NCBI GenBank assembly: GCA_020636075.1
Contig: JACJYO010000010.1
Location: forward strand, 1 to 64,000
DNA: 64,000 bases
Direction: 5' to 3'
From: Lewinellaceae bacterium
Lineage (GTDB): Bacteria > Bacteroidota > Bacteroidia > Chitinophagales > Saprospiraceae
Shown: positions 41,651 through 49,925 of the stretch, one piece after another
Layout of the letters: each line of letters opens with the position of its first letter
How positions within the stretch are numbered: position 1 is the stretch's first letter
The notes under the pieces: generated by a model
Told to the model about the DNA's origin: nothing
The model's database searches: none
What the model saw: only the letters and a program-made list of their open reading frames with translations
Made by a program: the position numbers and the translations under genes

Positions 41651-42412
41651 CTATTTGACGGTAGTGGCATTGCCAAAGTTGTCCATAAGTTTGTTGGCAA
41701 TCACTACGTCGTTGACGTCATTGGATGTGATCTGGTTGTAGGCATTGCTCAGGTCGAGCCAACTGCCGTTCAGGAGGAAAACCTGCTTCAAATCAAATTC
41801 AACGGTGATGCCGGCGCCGGGTTCTACCTTGATTGGCATATTGAACGCGTAATCGCGGTACGCCGCATCCGAGCCGCAGTGGTAGATCAGCGCGCCATCG
41901 GCCTGGCCATTGCTGTTCAGGTCGACCTGGCCTTCGATCTTGTTAAAAATGTAACTTTTCCAGCCCAGCCAATACTCATTCTCATTGCTGAGCGGATGCC
42001 CTGCCGCGAAATCTTTCGGTTGCAGGGCATTAAGGTTTGGCGGAACGCCGTAGCCCAGGCGAATGCCGGTGTAATCGCCATCGGGCACGTTGGAAATCGC
42101 GATGGGCACCTGTACGGCAAAATTATCCGGAGCCAGATCGGGCGTGAAGTTTACCCATTCGATATCGCTGATCTTCACATCACCGGCAGAGCCGCCCAAC
42201 AGCGTGATATTCGACATGTACGTATTGAATCGCGTCAGTTGCACCTTGTACGTATCGTAGTCATACGCCTTGAACTTCTCCAGTGGTTGTCCGTCGTACA
42301 GAGCTTTGAAGGTGATGGTCAGGGTTGAGGTAGGGCCGGAATCAGGGTTGTCCTTACAGCCTGTAAAAGCCAGAATGCCGATCAGAAGGCTGCCTGTTAG
42401 CGTCAATTTCAT
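41651..42412 (-). CDS. MbnP-like copper-binding family lipoprotein (paralogue 1)
   Basis: A 253-residue lipoprotein (lipobox Cys19, AFTGCKD). The family-typical features are LTITFKALYDGQPL at the start, YKVQLTRFNTYMSNITL, DGDYTGIRLGYGVPPNLN and the Trp-rich ENEYWLGWKSYIFNKIEGQVD. In the MbnP/MbnH system a tryptophan is converted to kynurenine and contributes to Cu(I) binding. The YWLGW tryptophans are candidates here. It lies between the second mbnP-like gene (54-base gap) and the peroxidase gene. Confidence 0.82.
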   Translation of the reverse strand: MKLTLTGSLLIGILAFTGCKDNPDSGPTSTLTITFKALYDGQPLEKFKAYDYDTYKVQLTRFNTYMSNITLLGGSAGDVKISDIEWVNFTPDLAPDNFAVQVPIAISNVPDGDYTGIRLGYGVPPNLNALQPKDFAAGHPLSNENEYWLGWKSYIFNKIEGQVDLNSNGQADGALIYHCGSDAAYRDYAFNMPIKVEPGAGITVEFDLKQVFLLNGSWLDLSNAYNQITSNDVNDVVIANKLMDNFGNATTVK

Positions 42413-42466
42413 GCTTGTGGTGTTATTTGTTTTGGAAAAAACGGTTTTTGTAAAGTTCGGGTATTT

Positions 42467-43336
42467 CTACTGTGTAACACGAAAAACCTGTGGCAGGTTG
42501 GCTACAATCCGGGTTTTCCAGGCCGAAATGTCGCCCGATGACAAATCCACATTCCGGAACATTTCCCGGAAATCGGTCGTCAGGTTGATCTTGAAATCGT
42601 ATCCGCTTTCGTGGGTGAACACGCCGGTTTGCTGCAACTGCACCGTGGTAAAATCAGGCTGATGAAACAACAGCGTATCCGGCGCGGTACTGCTAAACGT
42701 ATCGCGGGTTAGCACGAGTTTCAGGGCGACAAAACCCGTATCGCGTCCCAGCCAAAGCCCCTCCGACTGCGGCCGGAGTGGATGCCCGGTAGGTGCCAAA
42801 GCCGGGATAACCTGCTGGGCAGCGTCCGGCAAACCAACCTGAAAGTGTACTGCGTCGAAAGCGCCGCTGGGCCTGAACGTGCCGATAGGGTATTCCACCA
42901 CAGTGCGCCTGATCAGCAGAAAATCATCCGTAAAGGTGGTTTGGGTGGTATCGCCGCCGGGTCCCCAGGTTTTTAACTGGACGGTGTCGCTTACCGCAAT
43001 TGGTGTACCACCCTGGAGTATCCGGAAATCGGACAGGTAAAAAATGGCCTGTTTAAGCCTGAACCACTTTCCGGGAGAATATTCATAAGCCGTATCGGGC
43101 TTCCAGACCAAGGTGTCATACCGGGGCAGCAACACCAAGTTGAGCGCAGGATAGGTGCAGCAGCAGTTCTTATCGGCGGCAGCGTCGAAGTTTGTCGCCT
43201 CAATGTCCAGGCAGCCCTCGCGGGGTTCGTAGCAGTTGGAATAGGTCAGCACGCACAAAAAAAGTAGGCCAAATAAAGACCATAGACCAGGCGTAACACG
43301 CCATGGTGACAGCCTGCCGAGTTTTCTATTTCCCAT
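42467..43336 (-). CDS. MbnP-like family lipoprotein (paralogue 2)
   Basis: About 289 residues from ATG 43336, with an alternative ATG at 43357. A hydrophobic stretch ends in YSNCYEP, a lipobox candidate. The family pattern of paralogue 1 recurs: LNLVLLPRYDTLVW, FRLKQAIFYLSDFRIL, IGTFRPSGAFDAVHFQVGLPDA and the Trp site EGLWLGRDTGFVALKL. An extra Cys cluster (KNCCCTY) sits near the mature N terminus. It is first of the three-gene MbnP/peroxidase set and overlaps the 3' end of the exonuclease gene by about 11 bases. Confidence 0.75.
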   Translation of the reverse strand: MGNRKLGRLSPWRVTPGLWSLFGLLFLCVLTYSNCYEPREGCLDIEATNFDAAADKNCCCTYPALNLVLLPRYDTLVWKPDTAYEYSPGKWFRLKQAIFYLSDFRILQGGTPIAVSDTVQLKTWGPGGDTTQTTFTDDFLLIRRTVVEYPIGTFRPSGAFDAVHFQVGLPDAAQQVIPALAPTGHPLRPQSEGLWLGRDTGFVALKLVLTRDTFSSTAPDTLLFHQPDFTTVQLQQTGVFTHESGYDFKINLTTDFREMFRNVDLSSGDISAWKTRIVANLPQVFRVTQ

Positions 43337-44159
43337 TTGCCTGTTTTTCTTTTTCAATTTCCCGCATCATTTCCTTGACGATCTGTTTGAGTTGGGAAGA
43401 GAATTCTTTTTCCAGAATCCAGTGGTAGTAATTCCGGTCTTTGGCCAGGATTTCCTTCACCGGCTGGCCGTTGTATTTTCCAAAATTAAACACGGCGGTC
43501 CCATCCGGTTGCACGCGTATTTTTTGGGTGGCATCGAGGAAATTCAGATCGTTGGTGAAATCGTGCAATACCTGCATGTTGTTCTGAATAGGGGCCGGAA
43601 TCCGGTTGCCGTCCTCATCCAACATGTCAACGCCTTCATACGCCTTTAACTGGCCTTTGAATACGTCAATCGTTGTGCGCACATCGACCAGGGCATCATG
43701 CGCGTCGGTCATTTCCTGGCCGCAATAAAACCGGTATGCCGCTTTCAGCGTGCGGGGCTCCATTTTGTAAAAAATACGTTGCACATCGATCAGGCGGCGC
43801 TTGCTGATGTCAAATTCCATGCCCACGCGGGCAAATTCTTCCATGAGCATGGGCACGTCGAAGCGGTTGGAATTGTAGCCGGCGAGGTCTGCGTTGCCAA
43901 TGAAGTCCCAGATTTTTTGCGCCAGTTGGCGAAAGGTGGGTTTGTTTGCCAAATCCTTCGGCGTGATGCCGTGAATGGCCATGGACTCTTCAGAAATCGG
44001 GATGCCGGGGTTGACGAGTTCGGTCAGTTCAGACGGCGGGTCGCCGTTTTTATGCAGTTTGACGAGGGCAATTTGTACAATCCGATCGCGGATAACATTC
44101 AATCCGGTGGTTTCCACATCAAAAAAAACAATATCGCGATCGAGGTTTAATTCTGTCAT
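43326..44159 (-). CDS. DnaQ-type 3'-5' exonuclease
   Basis: A 277-residue DEDDh exonuclease related to the proofreading epsilon subunit. Exo I is FFDVETTGL (Asp14, Glu16), Exo II is in AGYNSNRFDVPML, and Exo III is MTDAHDALVDV. The C-terminal 90 residues (GTAVFNFGKYNGQPVKEIL and after) are a small extra domain common in Bacteroidota members. It may act in DNA repair or RNA processing, and replication proofreading is not certain. terC is 36 bases upstream on the same strand. Confidence 0.9.
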   Translation of the reverse strand: MTELNLDRDIVFFDVETTGLNVIRDRIVQIALVKLHKNGDPPSELTELVNPGIPISEESMAIHGITPKDLANKPTFRQLAQKIWDFIGNADLAGYNSNRFDVPMLMEEFARVGMEFDISKRRLIDVQRIFYKMEPRTLKAAYRFYCGQEMTDAHDALVDVRTTIDVFKGQLKAYEGVDMLDEDGNRIPAPIQNNMQVLHDFTNDLNFLDATQKIRVQPDGTAVFNFGKYNGQPVKEILAKDRNYYHWILEKEFSSQLKQIVKEMMREIEKEKQANGK

Positions 44160-44195
44160 GTCAGGTTTGATTAGTTGTTTGCAGCGGCGCTGCGG

Positions 44196-45017
44196 CTATT
44201 CGGAGTCCAGCAGGCCTTGTTTTTTTGCCGTTTCTCCAACACCGTGCAGTTGCACCGGTTTTTGAACTTTTTTCATCCGGATATTGAGCATTTCCACAAA
44301 AAGGGAAAAGAAAATGGCAAAGTACAAGTAGCCTTTTGGTACAGCGCCGTCTATGAAATGCCCGAGATGCGCAGCCTCGGCGATCAGTGAAAAACCGATC
44401 AGGATGAGGAACGCCAGACCCAGCATTTGAATTGTCGGGTGTTCATTGACAAAGCGACTCACAGCCCCCGAAAATACGATCATGATGACCACTGAGGCAA
44501 TCACCGCGATGATCATGATCAGCAGGTTGTCGGCAATCCCGATGGCCGTGAGGATAGAATCAAAGGAAAAAACAATGTTGATCAGGGCAATCTGGGTAAT
44601 GACGGCATTGAGCGCCGTTTTTCCCGATTTTACTTTGGGGTCGTCCTGCTCTTCGGGGCTTTCCAGTTTGTGGTGGATCTCTGTGGTCGCTTTGTAAAAC
44701 AAGAAAAGCCCCCCTAAAAACAGGATGAGTCCCTGGCCGGTAACATCGCCATGCAGCCCGGGCAGGTCGACGGTGAAAAGCGGGGCGTTCATGCCGATTA
44801 TCCACACCAGACCAAAGAGTAAAATTATGCGCAGGATCATTGCCAGGATCAAGCCTACATTGCGCGCTTTGGGTTGATCTTCCGCGGGAAGTTTTGCCGA
44901 GATAATAGAGATGAAGATGATATTATCCACTCCAAGTACAATTTCCAGAAAGGTCAGGGTGAACAAACTGACCCAAACGTCGGCAGATGCAAAATCGGGC
45001 ATGGCAAAAAGGAACAT
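44196..45017 (-). CDS. TerC-family integral membrane protein
   Basis: A 273-residue membrane protein with about seven helices. It has the TerC signatures FLEIVLGVDNIIFISI, near the N terminus, and IVFSFDSILTAIG in the second half. Conserved acidic residues in membrane helices are thought to handle metal ions such as Mn(II) in related proteins. ATG 45017 is chosen over TTG 45041. The end is 36 bases from the exonuclease gene. Confidence 0.92.
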   Translation of the reverse strand: MFLFAMPDFASADVWVSLFTLTFLEIVLGVDNIIFISIISAKLPAEDQPKARNVGLILAMILRIILLFGLVWIIGMNAPLFTVDLPGLHGDVTGQGLILFLGGLFLFYKATTEIHHKLESPEEQDDPKVKSGKTALNAVITQIALINIVFSFDSILTAIGIADNLLIMIIAVIASVVIMIVFSGAVSRFVNEHPTIQMLGLAFLILIGFSLIAEAAHLGHFIDGAVPKGYLYFAIFFSLFVEMLNIRMKKVQKPVQLHGVGETAKKQGLLDSE

Positions 45018-45138
45018 GGCAGGCAATTCGTTAGTTGTCAATGTAAAATCGTGGCAATGTTACGGCTTTTCAATGTTCCGTAGCCGACAATTGACTGGTT
45101 TTGGCTAAACCAGGATGCCGTGTAGCTGTTCGAATAAT

Positions 45139-45146
45139 TAGTTTTG
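45139..45146 (+). promoter_or_regulatory. -7 element of the Omp28-like gene
   Basis: TAGTTTTG matches TAnnTTTG exactly, 20 bases upstream of the ATG at 45167. No strong -33 box. Confidence 0.5.
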
Positions 45147-45166
45147 AGTTTTAAACAAATCGACAC

Positions 45167-46174
45167 ATGAAAAAACTTATCCTGCTTTCCGTTTTTTACT
45201 GTACTACCGCTGCACTTTTGGCCCAGGGCATGCCTAAAAAGTATGTGTTGCTGGAGCATTTTACCAATTCAAACTGCTCGATCTGCGCTTCTAAAAATCC
45301 GGCTTTTCACACCCTCATTAGCGGGTATGCCGACGATGTGCGGCACCTTTCCATTCACCCGCCAATTCCGTACAGCGCGTGCAAGTTTTACCAGACAAAC
45401 ACAACGGAAAACTCCGTGCGCACCACTTTGTACGGGATTAACGGCACACCTCGTGTGGCGCTGAACGGCATCCTGGCTCCGGTGACTTCCCAACTCCTGC
45501 CCCAGGCTACCCTGGAAGCCCAATTGGGCCAGGAAAGTCCGATTGCCATTGAGGTCACCGAAGGCGGTACTGCTCCGGTCAAAACGGTGAGCATTACGGT
45601 GAAAACCTACGGTACGGTACCGGCGGGCAGTTATAAACTCTTTGTCGCAGTTGCCGAAAGCACGGTAAACTACAGTTCGCCAAATGGTGAGCAGAAACAC
45701 TACGATGTGTTCCATGCGATGCTGCCCGGCATTGACGGCCAGAACATCACCTTGCCCGCGGTGGGTGGCTCGATAACGTACAACTATTCCTTCACGCATT
45801 CTGCGCCTTCCGGTTGGACGTCCAATTTCGACTCCCTCTACGTACTGGCATTTGTTCAAAACGCCGGCACCAAGGAAATTTTAAACACAGGCACCCGCTT
45901 CGACCCGCAATTTGTCGGCACCAATGAAGCGGCCAAACCGCAGGCCATTCGCATTCAACCCAACCCGGTGCAGGACGAAGCCTCCGTTTTTTTGCCCGAT
46001 GAAACTGTTGAGCGCGTAGACGTTTTTTCAATTAATGGCAGCCTGCGCTACACCAGCCGGGTGCAACAAAGTGAACAAATACGCATTCCCACGGCAAATC
46101 TGACACCCGGGATCTACCTGGTAAAATTGCTTGGGGAAAACGGATTGTATGTTGGAAAAATGGTGAAAGAGTAG
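45167..46174 (+). CDS. Omp28-related secreted protein with T9SS type A sorting domain
   Basis: A 335-residue exported protein. The signal peptide is MKKLILLSVFYCTTAALLAQ. The first domain resembles the thioredoxin-like Omp28 fold, with CSICASKNPAF carrying a CxxC-type pair (Cys about 38 and 41) and a YGINGTPRVALNG cis-Pro loop. A beta-sandwich follows (about 120-250). The C-terminal sorting domain (about 265-335) contains IRIQPNPVQDEASVFL and PGIYLVKLLGENGLYVGKMV. Function is unknown; a redox or binding role on the cell surface is possible. Confidence 0.88.
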   Translation: MKKLILLSVFYCTTAALLAQGMPKKYVLLEHFTNSNCSICASKNPAFHTLISGYADDVRHLSIHPPIPYSACKFYQTNTTENSVRTTLYGINGTPRVALNGILAPVTSQLLPQATLEAQLGQESPIAIEVTEGGTAPVKTVSITVKTYGTVPAGSYKLFVAVAESTVNYSSPNGEQKHYDVFHAMLPGIDGQNITLPAVGGSITYNYSFTHSAPSGWTSNFDSLYVLAFVQNAGTKEILNTGTRFDPQFVGTNEAAKPQAIRIQPNPVQDEASVFLPDETVERVDVFSINGSLRYTSRVQQSEQIRIPTANLTPGIYLVKLLGENGLYVGKMVKE

Positions 46175-46243
46175 GGCCCGGTTTTTTTGGGGCGCGGCAG
46201 TCTCACAAGTAAGAAACTTGAAATGCCCGCCGTAGTTTGTTTT

Positions 46244-46309
46244 TTCACCACGAAGACACGGAGGCCACGGAGTTTGATGCTCCGTGGCCTCCGTGTCTTC
46301 GTGGTGAAA
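46244..46309. repeat. CACCACGAAGACACGGAG hairpin repeat, third copy
   Basis: A near-perfect palindrome with arms CACCACGAAGACACGGAGGC and GCCTCCGTGTCTTCGTGGTG around CACGGAG-TTTGATG-CTCCGTG. It lies between the convergent Omp28 and Uma2 genes and is a likely two-way terminator. Confidence 0.8.
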
Positions 46310-46377
46310 ATTTGTAAACTATCCGAAACGCAAAGTTTTATGCGAAAGCCGCGGCACAACAGGAATCACAAAAAAAA

Positions 46378-46851
46378 TCAGGAGAATACCTCGCCCAGCG
46401 GCATTTCTACGGAGAGCACCGGGTCTTTCAGCACTTCTTTGTGGGTGAACACGACATATTCGGTAGGATTGGAAAACACATACACGTTGCGCACGGAGAG
46501 CAGCACGAGCCAGCAGGATTTTACCCCGTGTTCAAAATATTTCTCCGCCTTGGAGACCAACTCCTGCAAACTTTGGGTAGGCGATAAAATTTCAATTACC
46601 GTTAGTGGAGGCTCTTTCATAGAGATTTCATCGTGCAAAAAGTCAATCTCCATTTTTGGATAAACGGCGATATCGGGTACGGATTCCCAGTTGGCTAGAT
46701 CAAGACTTAACTCTGAAAAACACGTAAACCGATTTTTAGCAAGGAATTTTAGTTGGAACAGGAATTGTCCCTGAATGTATCCATGATTTCTACTGGGCAT
46801 AGGTTTTCCACGTTCCGTTTCGTATGGTGTTAAACCCAGTGTTGTGTCCAT
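46378..46851 (-). CDS. Uma2-family putative nuclease
   Basis: A 157-residue PD-(D/E)xK-fold protein of the Uma2 family. The Asp of SVPDIAVYP and the Glu of PPLTVIEILSP, followed by a Lys (SKAEKYFEHGVK), form the expected active-site triad. ATG 46851 is preferred over ATG 46971. A full promoter (CTTG, 20-base spacer, TATTTTTG; 46871-46902) lies within the longer frame, whose extra residues look non-coding. The biological role of Uma2 proteins is unclear. Confidence 0.82.
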   Translation of the reverse strand: MDTTLGLTPYETERGKPMPSRNHGYIQGQFLFQLKFLAKNRFTCFSELSLDLANWESVPDIAVYPKMEIDFLHDEISMKEPPLTVIEILSPTQSLQELVSKAEKYFEHGVKSCWLVLLSVRNVYVFSNPTEYVVFTHKEVLKDPVLSVEMPLGEVFS

Positions 46852-46870
46852 CCTACGTTTAATTTTCCAA

Positions 46871-46902
46871 CAAAAATAAAAAATTTGTTTTAAAAGTACA
46901 AG
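46871..46902 (-). promoter_or_regulatory. Promoter of the Uma2 gene
   Basis: On the minus strand, CTTG (46899-46902) and TATTTTTG (46871-46878) are separated by 20 bases. The start codon follows 19 bases after the -7 box. This decides the start at 46851. Confidence 0.6.
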
Positions 46903-47007
46903 GTTCGATGTCCAGTGATTAACGGGTGCAAGGCGAGAGTCCGTATCCTCTTCCAATTTCAGATTGGACATTGATTTTTACGGTAGGTCCGCTTCAAAAA
47001 CAGCCGT

Positions 47008-48339
47008 TCAACCACCCACGTAATTATGCGGTGTCAGCTGTTTCAGTTCTTCCTTGACGGCATCGCTGACATTCAGACCTTTGATAAACTCATGCAGTTC
47101 TTCACGGCCAATGACGGGCCGGCCCCGGGTGAGTTCCTTAAGCGCTTCGTAGGGCTGCGGATATCCCTCGCGGCGCAGGATAACCTGAATGCCTTCAGCT
47201 ACGACCATCCAGTTGTCTTCCAGGTCGTCGAAGAGTTTGCCTTCGTTGAGCATGAGTTTGCCGAGGCCCTTCAGGATCGATTTGAAGGCGATGATCGTAT
47301 GCCCGATCGGAACCCCCAGATTGCGGAGTACCGTGCTGTCGGTCAAGTCGCGTTGGAGTCGGCTGATGGGCAGTTTTTCTGCCAAATGTTGAAAAATAGC
47401 ATTCGCCATTCCCAGGTTCCCTTCGGCATTTTCAAAGTCGATCGGATTCACCTTGTGTGGCATGGCTGAAGAGCCTACTTCGTCTTTCACCGTTTTTTGC
47501 CGGAAATATTCCATGGAAACATAGGTCCACACATCGCGGCAAAGATCGATCAGGATCGTGTTGATGCGCCCGAGTGCCTGGCATTGGGCGGCCAGGTGAT
47601 CGTAGGATTCGATTTGGGTAGTCACCTTTGAGCGCTCCAGACCGAGAAATTCATGCACAAAGTCATCGCCAAACTGGCGCCATTCGTAGTCCGGATAGGC
47701 GGCGTAATGCGCATTGAAATTGCCGGTGGCGCCGCCAAATTTTGCCCGGTGCGGAATGTTGCGCAACAACTCCAGTTGCCCGTCAAGCCGCTCAACGAAC
47801 ACCTGTAGCTCCTTTCCCAGCAGGGTAGGCGAGGCAGGCTGTCCGTGGGTGCGTGCCAGCATAGGTACCCGGGCCCAGTCTTGCGCCAGTTGGTTTACCT
47901 GGTCGCGTACGCGTTCCAGCAAAGGATAATACACGTCTTTGAGGGCGTGTTTGAACAGCAGCGGTGTGGCCGTGTTGTTCACATCCTGCGAGGTCAGGCC
48001 GAAATGCACAAATTCTTTGAGGTGGCCGATTTCCAGGGCGTCAAAGCGTTCTTTGAGAAAATATTCCACGGCTTTTACGTCGTGGTTGGTCGTGCGCTCG
48101 ATGGTTTTAATGTACTCGGCATCGGCCATGTTGAAATTTTCAAAAATGGCATTCAGCGCGTCAATTTTTTCCTCCTCAAAATCTGCCAGTTGAGGCAGCC
48201 CGTACTGACACAGGGCAATGAAATACTGGATCTCGACAAATACACGGTAGCGGATCAGGGCATATTCACTGAAGAACTCGGCGATTTCCCGGGTTTTGTC
48301 GGCGTAGCGCCCGTCAATAGGCGATATGGCTAGCAGCAT
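47008..48339 (-). CDS. purB: Adenylosuccinate lyase
   Basis: Cleaves SAICAR and adenylosuccinate in purine synthesis. The 443-residue protein has the superfamily signature VGSSAMPHKVNPIDFEN and the family opening LLAISPIDGRYADKTREIAEFFSEYALIRYR. The catalytic His candidates lie in TTNHDVKAVEYF and MLARTHGQPASPTLLGKEL. Length is normal. A TAATTTTG box on the minus strand (48407-48414) inside the upstream repeat region could be its promoter. Confidence 0.96.
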   Translation of the reverse strand: MLLAISPIDGRYADKTREIAEFFSEYALIRYRVFVEIQYFIALCQYGLPQLADFEEEKIDALNAIFENFNMADAEYIKTIERTTNHDVKAVEYFLKERFDALEIGHLKEFVHFGLTSQDVNNTATPLLFKHALKDVYYPLLERVRDQVNQLAQDWARVPMLARTHGQPASPTLLGKELQVFVERLDGQLELLRNIPHRAKFGGATGNFNAHYAAYPDYEWRQFGDDFVHEFLGLERSKVTTQIESYDHLAAQCQALGRINTILIDLCRDVWTYVSMEYFRQKTVKDEVGSSAMPHKVNPIDFENAEGNLGMANAIFQHLAEKLPISRLQRDLTDSTVLRNLGVPIGHTIIAFKSILKGLGKLMLNEGKLFDDLEDNWMVVAEGIQVILRREGYPQPYEALKELTRGRPVIGREELHEFIKGLNVSDAVKEELKQLTPHNYVGG

Positions 48340-48355
48340 AGGTGTTTTGATTTTA

Positions 48356-48662
48356 TTTCCCAGCTATAAACGGCAATGTTGAAAAAGGAGCAAGGACCAG
48401 CTGGATTTGCAAAATTAGCAAACAAAGGTGAGTCGGTGTGGTTTGACTGAGATATGGATGATACACTCTGATAACAAAACTGAATTTCCAACTTTAGTTC
48501 CCAGCCGTGAACGGCTGGGCTGAGAAAGGGAAATGGGCAGTTTGGTTTTCAAAATCAGTAACAATATGTGCGTCGGATCATTTGATTGCTCGGTTATACA
48601 TCCGACTCAAAACCGAATTCCCAATAGTTAAAGTTCTTAGCCCAGCCGTTCACGGCTGGGAC
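48356..48662. repeat. Two diverged tandem units of about 143 bases separated by CCCAGCCG palindromes
   Basis: Unit 1 (48356-48498) and unit 2 (48499-48643) share a long diverged alignment. The shared pieces include GTTGAAAAAGG against GCTGAGAAAGG, GCAAAATTAGCAA against TCAAAATCAGTAA, and AAAACTGAATTTCC against AAAACCGAATTCCC. Palindromes CCCAGCCGTGAACGGCTGGG (48500-48519) and CCCAGCCGTTCACGGCTGGG (48641-48660) mark the unit ends. A degenerate third (CCCAGCTATAAACGGC) is at 48360. The rest of the 413-base gap holds only the promoter of the next gene. Confidence 0.7.
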
Positions 48663-48725
48663 GCAGGGTTATTAAATTAAGTAAAAACAAACCCGGGCCC
48701 GGGCTGTTTCTCCTGGGGAAGACGG

Positions 48726-48733
48726 TACATTTG
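48726..48733 (+). promoter_or_regulatory. -7 element of the 139-residue protein gene
   Basis: TACATTTG, an exact TAnnTTTG match, 19 bases before the ATG at 48753. It probably drives this gene and the SCO gene behind it. Confidence 0.55.
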
Positions 48734-48752
48734 CCCGCAAAAAAATTGAACC

Positions 48753-49172
48753 ATGGATAAAAGCAATTGGATTGGCCTTGGCGTTGCGGCAGCGGTGTTG
48801 CTCTTCGTGTTTTTTAATGCCGATGGCGAAAAAAATACGGTGGTTGATGACCTGATGCAGTCGACTATGGCTATTCACGACGAAGCCATGAAAGAAATGG
48901 CGGGCATGAATCGCTACGGGCGCATGCTAAAAAGTGAAATTACCGGGTTGGATTCCTTGTCGGGTCGGGCCGATTCCATTAGAACAGTATTGCGGCAGAT
49001 CAAATTGGCGGAAGAAGGCATGTATACCTGGATGAGCGAGTACAAAGCCCCGACAAAACTCTCCGAAGATGCCGCCAGTGCGTATCTGGAAGATCAAAAA
49101 CAGAAGATCAGTAAAAATCAGCAGGACATCCAGGCAGCTACGCAAGCGGCGCGGCTGTTGATTGAACGTTAA
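48753..49172 (+). CDS. Membrane-anchored helical protein of unknown function
   Basis: A 139-residue protein with one N-terminal hydrophobic segment (about residues 5-20, WIGLGVAAAVLLFVFF) and a mainly helical periplasmic part rich in Met, Lys and Asp. That part includes AIHDEAMKEMAGMNRYGRML and KLAEEGMYTWMSEYKAP. The pattern of His/Met-rich helices next to an SCO protein could point to metal handling or respiratory-chain context. That is inference, as no family is recognised. The SCO gene begins 17 bases after its stop. Confidence 0.7.
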   Translation: MDKSNWIGLGVAAAVLLFVFFNADGEKNTVVDDLMQSTMAIHDEAMKEMAGMNRYGRMLKSEITGLDSLSGRADSIRTVLRQIKLAEEGMYTWMSEYKAPTKLSEDAASAYLEDQKQKISKNQQDIQAATQAARLLIER

Positions 49173-49188
49173 TCTTACACCATTGATC

Positions 49189-49866
49189 ATGAAACATATT
49201 TTTATTTTTGGAATCGCACTCGTGCTGTTCACTGCCTGCAATTCCGGCAATGAACAGCGCACCCTCCCCATCCTCGGCAACCGGGTGGTAGTGGGCGACA
49301 CGCTGGGGCTTTCCGGCCTGGCTGCGACCTACGACACCGGGGCAGCTATCGGTGATACCCTTTACCCGATTATTCCGGATTTCGCTTTTGTCGATCAGGA
49401 CAGCCAGGTGGTTACCAATGCCACCTTCAAGGGCAAAATTTATGTTGCGGATTTCTTTTTTATCCACTGCCCAACGATTTGCCCCAAAGTGAAAGCCAAC
49501 GGCCTGCGTATTTATAAAAAATATGAAAACGACGACCGGATCGTGCTCTTGTCGCATTCCATCGACGTGAAAAATGATACGGTTGCTGCGCTGAAACGGC
49601 ATGCCGAAAAACTCGGTATTCAAACCAACCGCTGGCACCTGGTGACCGGCGATCACGATGCGATTTATGGCATCGCCGACGATTATTTCAGTGTGGCCAC
49701 CGAAAACCCCGATGCCCCCGGTGGTTTTGATCATAGCGGTCGTCTTATTTTGGTCGACAAAAACAAGCACGTGCGTTCGTTTTGCAACGGCACGGATGCC
49801 GAAGACGTAGACCGGTTTATGAAGGATATCGACGTGTTGCTCGCGGAGCAGTTTGGCAGCAAGTAA
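49189..49866 (+). CDS. SCO-family copper chaperone lipoprotein
   Basis: A 225-residue lipoprotein (lipobox Cys in VLFTACNSG) with a thioredoxin-like SCO domain. The copper-binding CxxxC is in FFIHCPTICPKVKANGL, and the distal His is expected in FDHSGRLILVDKNKHVR. SCO proteins deliver copper to, or maintain thiols of, the CuA site of cytochrome oxidase. ATG 49189 is chosen over GTG/ATG 49162 because it gives a proper lipoprotein signal. It lies 17 bases behind the 139-residue membrane protein. Confidence 0.92.
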   Translation: MKHIFIFGIALVLFTACNSGNEQRTLPILGNRVVVGDTLGLSGLAATYDTGAAIGDTLYPIIPDFAFVDQDSQVVTNATFKGKIYVADFFFIHCPTICPKVKANGLRIYKKYENDDRIVLLSHSIDVKNDTVAALKRHAEKLGIQTNRWHLVTGDHDAIYGIADDYFSVATENPDAPGGFDHSGRLILVDKNKHVRSFCNGTDAEDVDRFMKDIDVLLAEQFGSK

Positions 49867-49925
49867 ATTTTAAAAAAGGGGCTGTTACTGCCGGCTTTCT
49901 GTTTTCTTTGAGAAAAATTTGACCC

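Noticed and set aside
46852..46971. 40-residue N-terminal extension of the Uma2 protein
   Set aside because: A complete -33/-7 promoter lies within it and the sequence is A/T-rich and unlike the family.
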